A DNA stretch of 64,000 bases from Caprimulgus europaeus (lineage: Eukaryota > Chordata > Aves > Caprimulgiformes > Caprimulgidae): positions 53,294,465 to 53,358,464 of the forward strand of contig OU015530.1 in the NCBI GenBank assembly GCA_907165065.1, given 5' to 3'. The notes beneath the pieces are model-generated. The model had not been told where the DNA came from. It worked only from the letters and a program-made list of their open reading frames with translations, and did no database searches. Shown here piece after piece: positions 1 through 11,226 of this stretch (position 1 is the stretch's first letter; every line of letters begins with the position of its first letter). The translations under genes and the position numbers were made by a program.

Positions 1-56
1 CCTTTTTGCTGTGTAATCAGAATAATATAGGAAATACTTTCCACTATCCTGGCAGT

Positions 57-110
57 GGCCCTGATCCAGCAAAGCACTTAGGTGTAGGAATAGTCTCATT
101 CAAATGGGTA
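57..110 (+). repeat. Short amniote interspersed repeat, AAAGCACTTA type, copy 1
   Basis: Reads GATCCAGCAAAGCACTTAGG followed by a TAGTCTCATT-CAAATGGG tail. The same block recurs inverted near 8380 and directly near 61580. From general familiarity with bird and reptile non-coding DNA I recognise this as a recurrent dispersed motif, but I cannot give it a library name. It is degraded, with part of the centre missing compared with the 61.5 kb copy. Confidence 0.5.
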
Positions 111-3100
111 GGAATTTTATAGGATCAGAATCGAAGCTATGTTAGAGGGATTTTTTGTAGGTCTGTGAAAATTCCCATGTATACACATCTATAATGCAGA
201 TGGGGTTTTTTTCTTAAATTCTTACACAACTCTCTGTTTTCTGAATATTAGGGATAGATCTAAAAGGAGGCAAATGTTATTGTTCACTCCACAGCAGTTA
301 TTGTGAGACCTTTGTCTGTTTGATAGTACTGCGACTAACCCACAAGCAGCACCATGCCAAGGTGGCCATATGACCGCTGGAAAAGAGCTGGCTGGTGGGA
401 TGAGCGGGAAGAATTTGTTGTCCATCCATGTAGACGTGCCCTTACTCACACTGAGTGAATCACACTTGAAAAAATCTGAATTCCTGGGTGAGAACATTCA
501 GTTCTTTTGGATTTATGATAGCACAGTCTGAAGCTAGATCCAAAATTCATGGCTGACTCTTCCCTCTAATGATCCAAGCCAAAATTCTGGACAGGAATAA
601 ATATCCTGTAACTCCTGGAGAGTCTGAGATCCAGACCAAACTTCTGCAACTCACATTTCTCTCCAAGGGACTGCAAGGTATTTTTTAATTGAATGGTTAT
701 TTTCTCCAAATAACATAAGGCTTCAGAATTTGTCCTTTTGCCTCCAACTCCATTTTGTCACTCGTGAGCAATCTATACTAACACGTCCAGGTCAGGCATC
801 CAAAGTTTGCAAAGCCAGCTTTGCATACCTCTCTCTCTTTCCTCGTCTCATCTTGAAATAGTAATAAAAGCTCTACTTGCTTTTTTAAAACTAAGAATAA
901 AAAAACCCAACTGCTAGGGCTTGTATCTGTCAGGGTCTGATAGGACACCACCACCAAGATAGGGAGCAAGCATGGGTGATTAGGGGGCCAGCACTTTGGT
1001 TTCCTCCCTAGACCACTTCTGATTAATCATGTAGACATTCTATTTCTCTATCCTCCAAAAAGATACAGCTTTACTTAATTTTGCACATGGAAACTTGATA
1101 TATGAAGAAATCTGTCTGAGGTCAGGGCCTTGGTGAACAAGGCATAGACTGAGAGAAGTGCAGCAGTGGAGCAGTTTGCTCATGGCCACAATCAATTGGG
1201 AATAGCACCAGGAACAAAATTCTGTTCTCCATAACATCAGTCCGCCAATCCCTCTAAAGTGACTCCTTCAATAAAGAGGTGTAATTGTCCCCTCCAATGG
1301 ACACTACATAGTACTGGTACAGGTGGTTTTTTACACTTGGAAATGTACAAAGACAAGCTCTGGAGTGGGACAGGTAGATAAGCCAAAGAACATCTAGAGA
1401 CTGAGAAAGACTGTGGTTCATTAGACCAGAAAGCAGGAAAGCTTCCTTCTCACTTCTTCAGAAGAAAATCCTACAAGACTCAATGGAGTTCCCTAATTCT
1501 GTAACACCTGACAAAGGGTTAAGCACTACAGAGGCTCCAGCCTAACAGCCACACTTGCTGTGAGTAGTTAGAAGCTCTTTGGCCCATTCTTCACACTTTA
1601 GGAGGCCCCTCTCAAAGCAAACATACGTCAATAGTTTAGAGGCAGAAACTATCAAGTCATGCTGGGTTACTCAGAAACAGAGAGAAGAAACCGGTATAAT
1701 GGGAAAAAGAAATGATCTCACCTGCCTGGTGGTAGAGAGACATTTCTCACAACATTTAATCTAAGAACTAGTCTTAGCCGCTGGCCATATCTATCATTCA
1801 TCATGACTTAATGAGAGAGGAAATGTCTCACATTGGGTGCAGAGCTGTGCAACAGCAACAACAATAAACATTTCTGCACTTATAGTGGAGTTCTCTTATC
1901 TTTCTTTTTTCTTTCTTTTGACATATTCAGCACCACGCAGCGGGGAATAGTTTGGTTTTATATAGAGCTGTACACTGGCTGTGTGCTTTGCAAAGTAATG
2001 GATTGGTATAGTAACAACGATACAGTTGTGCGCTTGGACTGTCAGCTCAGCAAGGGCTCACTGGTGGATGTGGAGTCTATGGAGACAAGGAGCGCTGGTC
2101 AGGGTATCAGAGATATTCTTCTCCTTCAAGCTTTTCAGTGGTAATTTACCAGCAGGATAAAAATATGAGTTGCAAAAAAATCCCACTGACCTTTGTAATC
2201 CTTTTTATTTGAATGCTGTTCCTGAGACTGTGGTGCAACGAACAGATGACTGGTTTACAAACAAGCTGGTTCAGATACTGGATTCATTTTAGCTAGAGTA
2301 GCATCAAGGTCCATGTAGACCCACAACTACATGCCTCTCTATCATAGTCCTATGGCACATGTCTGTGTAGGGACCCATGTTTTCTGCTGCCTCACATGGG
2401 AAATGAGGTGAAATGTCATCCTTTGGTCACGTCTTGTTTTCCCTATGCCTTCTGCTCATATCAAGTGAACACAAAGGTGTCACCTAGTGCATGAATGTGC
2501 TTCCAGTAAGTAAGGTGCCTTCCAAATTTCTCTCTCTCCAGCCACCATTTGGTATAGAACAACATGTAGTCATGGCTGAACCTACCAATGTGAAGATCTG
2601 ACACAGGAAAGGCAATGCTAGCCAAGTTACTATGAAAATATGTGGGAAGAAGTACCTCACTGATGTCCAGACCACAATCAACAAGGTATCAAAATACGCT
2701 GTTATTTCTTCAGTGATGTCAAACCCAGCTCTCTAGAGATTTTGCTTTCTGGCAGACAAGTGGAGTCAGAGGAATGACAGCCTCAGGTTTTCATAGAAAA
2801 ACAGCTAGCAAAATAGCAGAAAGGTGAATATTTCTTAAAACATACAGCCCACCCTGAGAAGGGAAGAGGATTCAGAGCACTCAAAGGCTTTTTAGGAATA
2901 TGGCCTTTCCTGCCATAGAGCATGTGCTGTCCCTCCAGGGCATGAGGATCACAGTGTTTGCCAGATCTGTGATCCACCTAGACCATAATACAAAGAGGCA
3001 TTTAAGTGAACAAAGTGCGAAGTGAAAAAGGATTATTTTTCTCCCCAAATCTACACTTCTCCAGACAGAGACTGGAAGAGGGGATCGAGAAACAAGAGTA

Positions 3101-3142
3101 CATCTAAAAACCATAAGCTATTATAGAGTGGAAAAGTTGCTA
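111..3142. other. Non-coding stretch, no gene recognised
   Basis: Unique-looking AT-rich sequence. The longest open frame (1833-2144, plus, 103 codons) has a phenylalanine-rich hydrophobic patch but no family resemblance that I can see. No repeat was identified. Confidence 0.6.
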
Positions 3143-3184
3143 TCAAAAGTGCCAAAAGATGCCTCAAAAGTGCCAAAGCATCTG
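3143..3184. repeat. Two-copy 21-bp direct tandem duplication
   Basis: Units 3143-3163 and 3164-3184 both begin TCAAAAGTGCCAAA and differ only in the last third. This is a small local duplication with no coding context. Confidence 0.7.
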
Positions 3185-3584
3185 AAGTGCTTCCTCCCAA
3201 TGTGAAGTCTCTCACCCTAAGGAAAGGAGTGATGGTGACTCTTGGAAAAAAAAGGGTATCAATATTTAATATTAGCAAACTGGACTTTCCCACCCTCTTT
3301 TTCCCCAGGACTGTTTTCAGAAAAGTCTAGACTGCTTTTGATTATATCGAAAAGAATCAACCTGAGGCAAACACTCAGTGTGGAACACCTTTTCTTATAA
3401 CACTAAAAGTTTGCAGAGGTATAAGAAATGGAAAGTAGAACATTTTAATGAAAAACATTGCCTTAGATTAGCAGTAGGCAGTGTTAGCTTCCCTAACAAC
3501 AATAGTGTTTATCTATGGATGACATTACAAATAACCACATTTCTAAGTACAAATATGGCATGTGCATAAGAGCTGTTCCAAAAC
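3185..3584. other. Non-coding stretch, nothing recognised
   Basis: Only a 63-codon frame at 3378-3569 is open, without recognisable features. Confidence 0.5.
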
Positions 3585-3651
3585 CCCTTGAAGTCCATGA
3601 AAATCTTTCCACCAATTTCACTGGATTTCCACTTGGATGAAGCCCAAGGGT
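3585..3651 (-). repeat. Short amniote repeat, TTGAAGTCAATG / CACTGGA type
   Basis: CTTGAAGTCCATGAAAA, then CAATTTCACTGGATTT, then GGATGAAGCCCA. This follows the order of the common bird/reptile motif in which a (C)ATTGACTTCAATGGG core is followed by GGATCAGGCCC. Related copies lie at 32008, 34886, 35138 and 52520. The family name is not known to me, and the relative strand is only a comparison among the copies. Confidence 0.45.
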
Positions 3652-5969
3652 CTGAGTTTGCTAAACCAGCTTAAGACAGGAGACTGTTACATTGAGCTAG
3701 AATTTGCAAGGTAATTATAAAAATAGTTGGCCGTTGAAGTAATATACAGGGAAACCACTGCTGGTTAATGAGAACAGCAATGGGCTTAATATGTCTAACT
3801 GGAGGTAATAAATAAATCAGTCTCAGATTGAGAGTCTGTGTAGTTACCTGAAACCAGAGTAAAAGAAGCTCTAATGTTCTTACATATGCTGTATAATAGC
3901 GACTGAATGTGATGAGGATTTTGGAGATTTGTCTAGAGACAATGGAGCTTTAATAGTTGAGTACTTTTTTATGAACCTTCTTAAACTAATGTTACTTGAA
4001 TATATTACTGGATTACATGCACCAGCTATAGATACATTTGCAAGCAAAATATTGTTTTTTAAAAAAAAGGAATTCTGTCAAAACTCCAGTCTAACATGGT
4101 TTGATACAAGGCATCAAAACTCAGACCTTTGTATGTCCTGTTCCTACACATCTTGTATGTGCAACCCTTTTGAACTTTTTGGTGATTTTGATCCAATTCA
4201 AATAACTTGCTTCCTTTATCCTATAAATATAAATGTTTCAATCATACTAGTGAAATAGTACAGGTTTCTTCCAGCAGATAAAATAACTCATTTAAATTCT
4301 TGTGGGTATTAAATGTCTACTACCCCAGTGCTAGCTGTTATAAAAACTAATTCTAAGCTATGTTGCATCTTGAAATGGTTTCATTTGAAATTTCTTCAAG
4401 TTTTTTTAAGGTGAGCAGGTTATTTGGAAGTCCTTTTCATTGCCTGTATAAATTCATAGACTGTGTGTCTAATTCCTGTCTGAAGGCAGGTACAGGTCTC
4501 ACCCTGGTGGTGTCTGGAACTAATTCTTCAGAGCATCAGCTAACGCTTGGTTTGTTTCTACTGGGCTTATCAGAGGGAGTTCTTCACCACAACCAATGCA
4601 GTGTCTGATTCCTCCTGTATGTTTTTTCTGCAGCTTGGCAAAAATAGGGTTAAATAGTGGTCAAAATACTGAGCAGATCTGGGTAACAGTTTAGTGCATT
4701 ACATAGTCACAGACACTGGTGAAGACTTGAACTGCAGGTGTGGGTTGAACTTCATGAATATCAGGTTGGAGAACACGGGTCTATACTATGTGCACGTCCA
4801 CATGTATCTGGTGTGGTCAGTCAGCTGGCTGGATGCAGCACCCATGACATGCTCTACCTATCTCTTTACTTGCCAGACATGGATGAAAGAATCTTTCTAG
4901 AGCATCCCAACATTGAAAGCTTGAATGGGGTTCATAGGCCACTGGTGCTTGATTTGTCCTTTGTGAGGACAAGCAAGACTGCTTGGAGTTAAGGCAGGGG
5001 ACAGGAAGGACTGGGGATGAGCTGTCTTTCTGGAAAGCCAAGGGAATCTCTGTGTACCCAACACATGCTACAGCCCTTGTCATGAACAGGAGATAAATTC
5101 AGCCCTGCTTGCCTCCAGATGAACCTGAAACCAACTCTCCTTCCTTCTCCTCTGGCAGTCTTGGCCCAAAAACGGGAGAGAATATATAAGTACTGGTATT
5201 CTGGAGTTGTCCTTTCCATTTGTGAGCCCTACACACACTCCTACAGGCAGAAACATGGAGATTACTAAATCAGGAATGTTATCTCGTTGTAGGTGGGAGA
5301 AAGAAATGGGAAGGAAGAAGATGTACCTGGAGATAGGGTGGAAAAAGCTACAGAGTTAATTTAGGAAAGATGACTTACTTAGCACAGCATACAAACACTC
5401 AAAGGGACAGCATGCAGAAACACTACCCTGGGGTGGAAGAGAGAGCTCATTGAAAAAAGCATTTTCAGAACAAGACTGGAGGTGAGGACATAGAGATGTC
5501 CTTCTTTATCTAGAGTAGTTCTCCCTCAGCCATCTTCCACCTTGTCCTCCACTGGTTTTTTTTAAGGGTAATATTTAAGATGGGTCAGGGAGAAAAAAAA
5601 CCCTATCAGTCAGGATGGTTCAAGCAGGTAAAAGATATGCTTCTCTCATTTCTCTCTTCAGAGCAACGAGGCAACATTGAGAGGAGTTCAGGTAGCTGGT
5701 GGAAAGGGTTAACCTTTTTGCATGTGCCCCAAACCAGGGGAGATGGGATGTGAGGCTCCTTGGGAGGAGGTTATCTGAGGCAGTTTGGGGCATAACTAAT
5801 TGGAGGTGAAATAGGATTTACCAGTAGGAGGTGAGAATACAGAGTTAGTATGAGAGATGGCAACAGATCTAGCTGCTGGGCAAGGAGACTGTGAGTGAGC
5901 AGAATGGTGGAAATCAGGCTTTTCAGGGCTTTCCAGATGTCTCTGAAGGTGCGCGTAATTAGAAGAATT
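3652..5969. other. Non-coding stretch, no gene recognised
   Basis: Contains an unrecognised 109-codon plus-strand frame (3929-4258) with no domain signature, and a set of short overlapping frames at 4694-5219. I see no repeat or RNA gene. Confidence 0.6.
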
Positions 5970-6004
5970 ACTTATTAGAGGTGGTGGACTGACCTCTAAT
6001 AAGT
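5970..6004. repeat. Perfect 13-bp inverted repeat with 9-nt loop
   Basis: Left arm ACTTATTAGAGGT (5970-5982) and right arm ACCTCTAATAAGT (5992-6004) are exact reverse complements around GGTGGACTG. Pairing does not continue outward (T opposite C), so the stem is too short for a typical microRNA precursor. There is no T-run right after it to suggest a polymerase III terminator. Confidence 0.8.
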
Positions 6005-6569
6005 CTTGGTCAGTCTTTCCCATAAAAATTGGCCCATCCCACTGCACATATAGGATGTTTGAAAGGAAATAGGTAAAATCCACATCTCTCAAGGGGCACT
6101 TGGCACAGCATGGTGAGCAGCACAGCCAGAGGGGCAGCCTTGAAGCTTGCTGTGATCCTCCTTCCCAGGGATCAAGCTGCTACTGAAAGATCTGCAGTCT
6201 CTCACATGGATAGGGTTGTTGGGAAAACAGCAAGGAAGTGCTTGAGCCAAAGATTTGAAGCTATAGGAGTCAGGAGAAAGACATCCTAGAAAGATGGGTC
6301 TGATTTAAATATCACTGAGCAGCTGAAGTGCAGAGGCACCAGCATAAACAGAGCATCTCTGAACACCCAGCTTTTCCATTTCTCCAAGCTACACAAGCAT
6401 GGTTCACATGCAGAGCATAGAGGAAGCCCTTCCAGCTGTCTGCCTGGCATGTTCACAGCAAAACAGAAATTGTTTTGGCTTTCAATTTCTAGAAAACCCT
6501 CATACTTCTTAAAATTTTAAAAAAGACCCTTTTGTAGCTGAGCAATGTGGGGGAAAAAACTCTGAGTCT
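6005..6569. other. Non-coding stretch, nothing recognised
   Basis: Mixed-composition sequence between the hairpin and the TAAT-rich block, without frames, repeats or RNA genes that I can support. Confidence 0.5.
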
Positions 6570-6900
6570 TTCTGCTGTTTCAGTTATCTTCATTAATAAA
6601 TAAAAATATTAATGGCCTAAATGCATGTGTTGTGGAGACGGCTAGTGTCATTCTGCTCCATCATCTCACTGATGCTAAAAGGACTCAGTAAGGGACAGTG
6701 ATGCAACGCTGCATCCAGCATACTCTGGTATTATTAATATTGCATTGTGAAAGTCCTTTATCGGCTAGATTAGAGCAGCAGTGGTGGTAACATTAGGAAA
6801 TGCCTGCACATTATTATCAGTACAATAATAATTACATAGTTGTGCCCCAGAACTATGTTGTCATTAACAAGGGCTATGAGATATAGAAAAATCCAACAGC
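6570..6900. promoter_or_regulatory. Candidate conserved non-coding element (TAAT-rich)
   Basis: AT-rich, non-repetitive, with closely spaced homeodomain-type TAAT/ATTA cores (around 6593-6612, 6730-6742 and 6809-6834). It includes an exact 8-bp inverted repeat ACATAGTT/AACTATGT at 6834-6858. No open frame or transposon accounts for it. The regulatory role is inference from composition only; conservation cannot be tested here. Confidence 0.2.
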
Positions 6901-7036
6901 TGAATTCTAAAGAAACTCATTTGTCCAAAGTCCCTCTCATCAGTAACCTATTTTTCTGACTATTGACGAAAGAGGCTGATGATTTTCCTGCTCTGCTCAT
7001 TTAAGGATCACCTCTATAATAATGCCCTTTATGAAA

Positions 7037-7194
7037 TTTCAATCAGGTTTCAGACCTTATCGTAATGCAGAGGCAGCTCTTCTCAGGGTCAGCAACGATT
7101 TACATATGTATAGTGTGCTGATCACAACTTACTGTCAGCTGTTTTATTTTTGGATTTCTCATCTACTTTTCACAGGACAGACCACACAGTCTTG
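7037..7194 (+). pseudogene. L2-like LINE reverse-transcriptase remnant
   Basis: Two blocks of a non-LTR retrotransposon reverse transcriptase are visible in order. Frame 7037-7108 reads FQSGFRPYRNAEAALLRV, matching the 'FQSGFR..HSTETALL+V.ND' segment familiar from the L2 group. After 41 nt, and in a different frame, 7150-7194 reads MDFSSTFHRTDHTVL, matching the 'LDFS(S/A)AFDTVDH' motif A that supplies the first catalytic aspartate of reverse transcriptase. The spacing is what the family would have between these motifs. The frameshift and the AFD to TFH change, which affects conserved motif-A positions, make it inactive. Downstream motifs (PQGS, YADD) are not seen. It is clearly unlike the CR1 pieces elsewhere, which have QHG..KGKSCLTN in the equivalent position. 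An alternative is another Jockey-superfamily clade; the assignment rests on about 39 residues. Confidence 0.55.
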
Positions 7195-8379
7195 AACTCA
7201 GCTTGGGGAAAAGCAACCATACGATTTCCAGCATGGCTTTCAGCGAGTTCAGCCCTTACATTACCATATCTACCAACTTATTTAGCAAACAAGATCAGAA
7301 TTTTAATTTTTTTTTTTAATTCCACCCACAGCTTTTCCTACCAGTTTCCTGAAAATCAAAGCATTGGGTTCATGCTTTAGTAGAGATAATGTCTTTTGTA
7401 TTGGCAATTAAACAGCAGTAGGACCGAACTGTATGTGAAGTTCAGCTGTGTGTCTCAGACCATTGACACCAAGGCTAATATATCGCTGAAATCCTCTACT
7501 ACCAACCCAAAGCAACATACTCCTTGAATCTTCCACATAAACAGCACAGAAATGGAGCTGATTTTTCCTCTTTGCTTCATCACTGTGCATTGCTTATCTT
7601 CTCTTCTTCCTTTTGCACAGTTCAGATGAAAAAATAGGATCATACCACTGAAGCTTGGGTTCCTGCTCATGAAATCATTGTAGGTATTTATGAAATACTG
7701 TTAAATATCAAGTCCATAACCAGGACTGAAAGCAGGCTAGGACTCCAAAACACCTTATACCCATCTGACTATTGTAACCAACAGACTGCAAAACAAGGAT
7801 CTTTTTTTGACTTTGAAAGTTGTATTCCTGAAAAGTGGCCAATTTCAAGCCATTTATCTGAGACATATGGACTCATATCCCAGCACTCCAAACTGGGAGG
7901 GAACATTGCTCCCATTTAGGGCCTTAACCCCACAACTGTGACTGTCTTTGAGAGAAAAGAATTTTAAATCGTATTATTTTGGGGGGTCTGGGTCCTGATA
8001 ATGTGCATTAGGGATAATCCTACCTATGAATGAGGGCTAGGTAGGTATCCAGTAATATGCATAGGACAGTGTTTGTTGGCATAAGAAGGGCTGGGACAGC
8101 ATCTCTTATTGAGATGTCTTTTCTGGGTCTAGGTCTTTTCTTTGACTCATTTGTACTTCTGGAAAAGAGGAGTGATGGCAGTGAAAGACAGTTCAGGGTG
8201 TGAGCAAGTCAAGGGCAATTGTTTTTCCTCTTTGCTACAACAAAAAGAAACCTGATGGAGAATGGAAATGTTTTCCCTCAGAAAGCCTCACCTTTGCAAC
8301 ATTTTACAGTGATATCAAGCAAGACGTGCTTTGCATTGGCCACTGTACACAACCTCTGATTAATCTCATTAACTGCAGG
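7195..8379. other. Non-coding stretch, no gene recognised
   Basis: May contain further decayed LINE sequence immediately after 7194, but I cannot align it. Open frames here are under 90 codons and unremarkable. Confidence 0.5.
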
Positions 8380-8436
8380 ATCCTGCTCACATGCTTAAAT
8401 CTAAACACGTGTCTAAGTATTGTGCTAAACTGGGAT
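8380..8436 (-). repeat. Short amniote interspersed repeat, AAAGCACTTA type, copy 2 (inverted)
   Basis: CTCACATGCTTAAATCTAAA, then CACGTGTCTAAGTATTGTGC, then TAAACTGGGA. Its reverse complement matches, block by block, the copies at 57 and 61539 (AGCAAAGCACTTAAG, TACTTAACTT, AGTAGTC). It is the best of the three for the two-part CTTAA/TTAAG palindromic core. Confidence 0.55.
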
Positions 8437-9818
8437 TGTGGTGCTCTGCTTCTCTATTTGTAAAGTCAGGTTGGTTTTATGGTGAGTTCACTTGAGCTTC
8501 TTGAATACATTTGGAAAACAGCAGCCTAACCTGGAGTACTTTGCTTTTTGTTTTCTCTATCTCTTTGAGCCAGGTAAGGATACAGACAGCAGAGAGTTTG
8601 TGACCATGCAGCGTCTGAACGCAACACGTCAGAGGCTTTAGCATTGTAATACAACAAAAGAAATAATGAAACCAGTTTGTCTGATTTTTACTTTTCCTTG
8701 TTAAGCCTCACTTCTCCTCCTGTTTCTTCTTCTTCTGTCCCATGATAGCACCTCAGGGCTTTGGTCATGACAGACATCTCTCCTGCTTATACATTGCTAA
8801 GAGAGGATTCCTGCTTTGAAGAGATTGCTGTCTAATGGAAGATGATGCAGCAAAGATGCTGCAAAGAAAGAGGAAAGGGAAAGAAGCAACACTGAGAGGA
8901 TGAGGAGAACATATGGGGGCTTAGCTGGACAATTAGACTTTTTAAAAAAGCCATAACCAACAAGGATAAATAGTGTAAGAGCTGATGTATCTGTTGAGAC
9001 TTTTCTTTCAATATTTGTTCCCTTAGTTTAAAAGGTGTTGAAGATAGGTTTGGAGGATGCAATAGGCTGAGTTTTGTCCTTTTCTGAAAAGCAGAATGTT
9101 GTTGTTCTTTTTTTTTTTTCACTCTTTCATCTTTTTAACACCTCTCCAGGTGTCTAGAATTTCTAAAAAAAAATAAGTCAGTAGGACAGTAAATTCATCA
9201 GTGAAGCTTACTTTGATCTCCTCAGAACGGATGTCTGCAAATATTCCCTCAAGTCCCCTGTCCACTTCTTATTGACAGATTTGACTGCAACTAAACTGTA
9301 GGAGGCCAGAAATAATCTGTCAAAACTGCTTTTTTTTTTTTTTTCTTCACATGTTTCAGTAAACACAACTCTTTAGGGATAACATCTGCTTCCTGAAGAA
9401 GACTTCCACTCTGGAAGAAAAGCACAGGCAGTTACAGTCAAATTCCCTTTCCCTCCCCTTTTCCTCCCTTGCCTTGCCTTATCTTATCTTCCCTTTATGA
9501 GTTTTTCTCATCCTCATGAAGTTGATGTTGTTGCACTTTACCCATAACTCCATCCTTATACAAGAGTGCCAAGTGAAGCAATTCAGAGGAGGGTACAGCT
9601 CCAGCTGCTCTGACCTTACAGTGGAATAAAAGTCAGTGGAAGGATGAAATTGCCTGTGATACAGGCTCCCAAATGGATAAATAAGCAAAGTTGGGGGTCT
9701 GTGATTCTTCCCTTCTTTTAAAATTAGCAACACTTGCTTTTTGTGCATTTATCCTAAAAATTATGTTTTTAAGGTAAGCTCTTATACCTTGTGTTCATCT
9801 GACTAACTGTCTGAATCT
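8437..9818. other. Non-coding stretch with pyrimidine and T tracts
   Basis: Holds T runs at 9108-9119 and 9330-9344 and a C/T-rich tract at about 9444-9495. No gene or known transposon was recognised beside the T runs, so they are not evidently retroposon tails. Confidence 0.55.
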
Positions 9819-9860
9819 CAGCTAGTCACCCTCAGCTCCCTCTGTAGTCAGTGGAGATTT
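9819..9860 (+). repeat. Dispersed repeat block, GTCACCCT..GCTCCCT type, copy 1
   Basis: GCTAGTCACCCTCAGCTCCC followed by CTGTAGTCAGTGGAGA is homologous to 11184-11226, about 1.37 kb downstream in the same orientation. The shared block is about 42 bp with roughly ten differences. The family is unknown to me. Confidence 0.55.
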
Positions 9861-10882
9861 AGCCCAAAGGAGACAATGATTCCTTTAATCCTAAATTAGA
9901 TACTGAAAAAGGATGAGAGAATCGTGCCTTAGGTGCCTGTTTGTCTCCATTAACTATGAGGGAATGACTGTCCGAGTGACTAACTCACCTGCAGCCATCT
10001 ACTTATAGACATTTGAAGGTTGGTAAAGCAGATCTTGCCTTCTGTGACTGATTTCTGGGGTTTAATTTCATCCTGTCTGGTTTTGTGCCACTTCATTCAT
10101 TCTTTGTTAGCTAATGAACCTAAATTCTGTCTTCCGATGCTGCAAGGTGAGCCTTGGAGGATTGGATTTAATTATTGCAAAAGGTGCAAATATTTACATT
10201 TCTACTAGTGTATACTGACAGGTGTGCTTTTTCTTGTGGAAATACATCATTCCATTTGTGATATAGACATCAAAAAAACTGTTTCATATCCAAGTGGTTT
10301 TATTTATACCAATTATCGAGAAAATAATTTATGGAGAAATGGTTTGTATTAATATTCATTATCATATGTCCAGAAAATGTATGCACAAAATATAATCACA
10401 GCCTATATTAGTTCTGTAACTTGTGCACCTGACATGCAGTTATTTGAGAACCACACTGGCAGCAGTATTGATAGAAACTCTCTACTTGCAGTATCTCACA
10501 GTATCTAGATGGGAAAGGAAAAAATGGTGGAAAGATGCTGGACGTTTCCATTGCAGCCTGAGAGAGACAGCCAAGTTGTGCTCTCTGCAATAAGGAAGAG
10601 CTTTAAAAGCTTTATGTGGAAATGGGAGGAGGAAGAAGGTCTTAATGCACTACTGAGGTACATGTATACTGAAGGGCTTGACTGGAACAGAGGAAGGGTT
10701 GGAAGATTTTGAGTTTAACTCCAGTTTGGAAACAAAATTTGGAAAATAAATACCAAAATGTGTTAGTTTATGATGGTTCAGTTGGAGATGAGGGAAAAGA
10801 AGTAATAGCTAACTCAACCAACTGATTTAGTGTTATAGCATGTTGGAAACTTAGCAGCAGATACAAAAAGGAGGAAAAAGAC
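9861..10882. other. Non-coding stretch, nothing recognised
   Basis: Lies between two copies of a dispersed repeat. Short frames only, the longest being 67 codons (10509-10712). Confidence 0.5.
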
Positions 10883-11226
10883 TTAGGGGTGAGATTCATC
10901 TCTCCTAACTTCAGGGATAGGATCCATCTCACTTAAATGTGGGCGTACAGAGAGTGATTCACTGACCAAACGTAGGAGTCTGCTTTACAGTGAGACAAAT
11001 CGCTTCCTAGGCTCTGCCGACCACGTTCACTAGATCCCCAGTGCCGGCAGTGGGAGTGCAGACTTCCAGCTCACATGTAGACTCTTGCATTGCACCATCC
11101 TACGCTACCTCCTACCCAGGCTGGCTTTAGGGATGGGATTCACTTCATCTAATTTCAGACATCTCCACAGCACACATCTACACCAAGCTGGTCACCCTGG
11201 GCTCCCTGCATAGTCAATGGAGAAAC
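10883..11226 (+). repeat. Composite dispersed repeat with internal GGGAT(T)CA..TCTAA submotifs
   Basis: Three related submotifs occur: TTAGGGGTGAGATTCATCTC (10883), GGGATAGGATCCATCTCACT (10914) and GGGATGGGATTCACTTCATC (11129). They are followed by AAGCTGGTCACCCTGGGCTC and TAGTCAATGGAGA (11184-11220), the block shared with 9819. The arrangement suggests an old interspersed element with internal duplication; the class cannot be decided from sequence alone. Confidence 0.45.
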
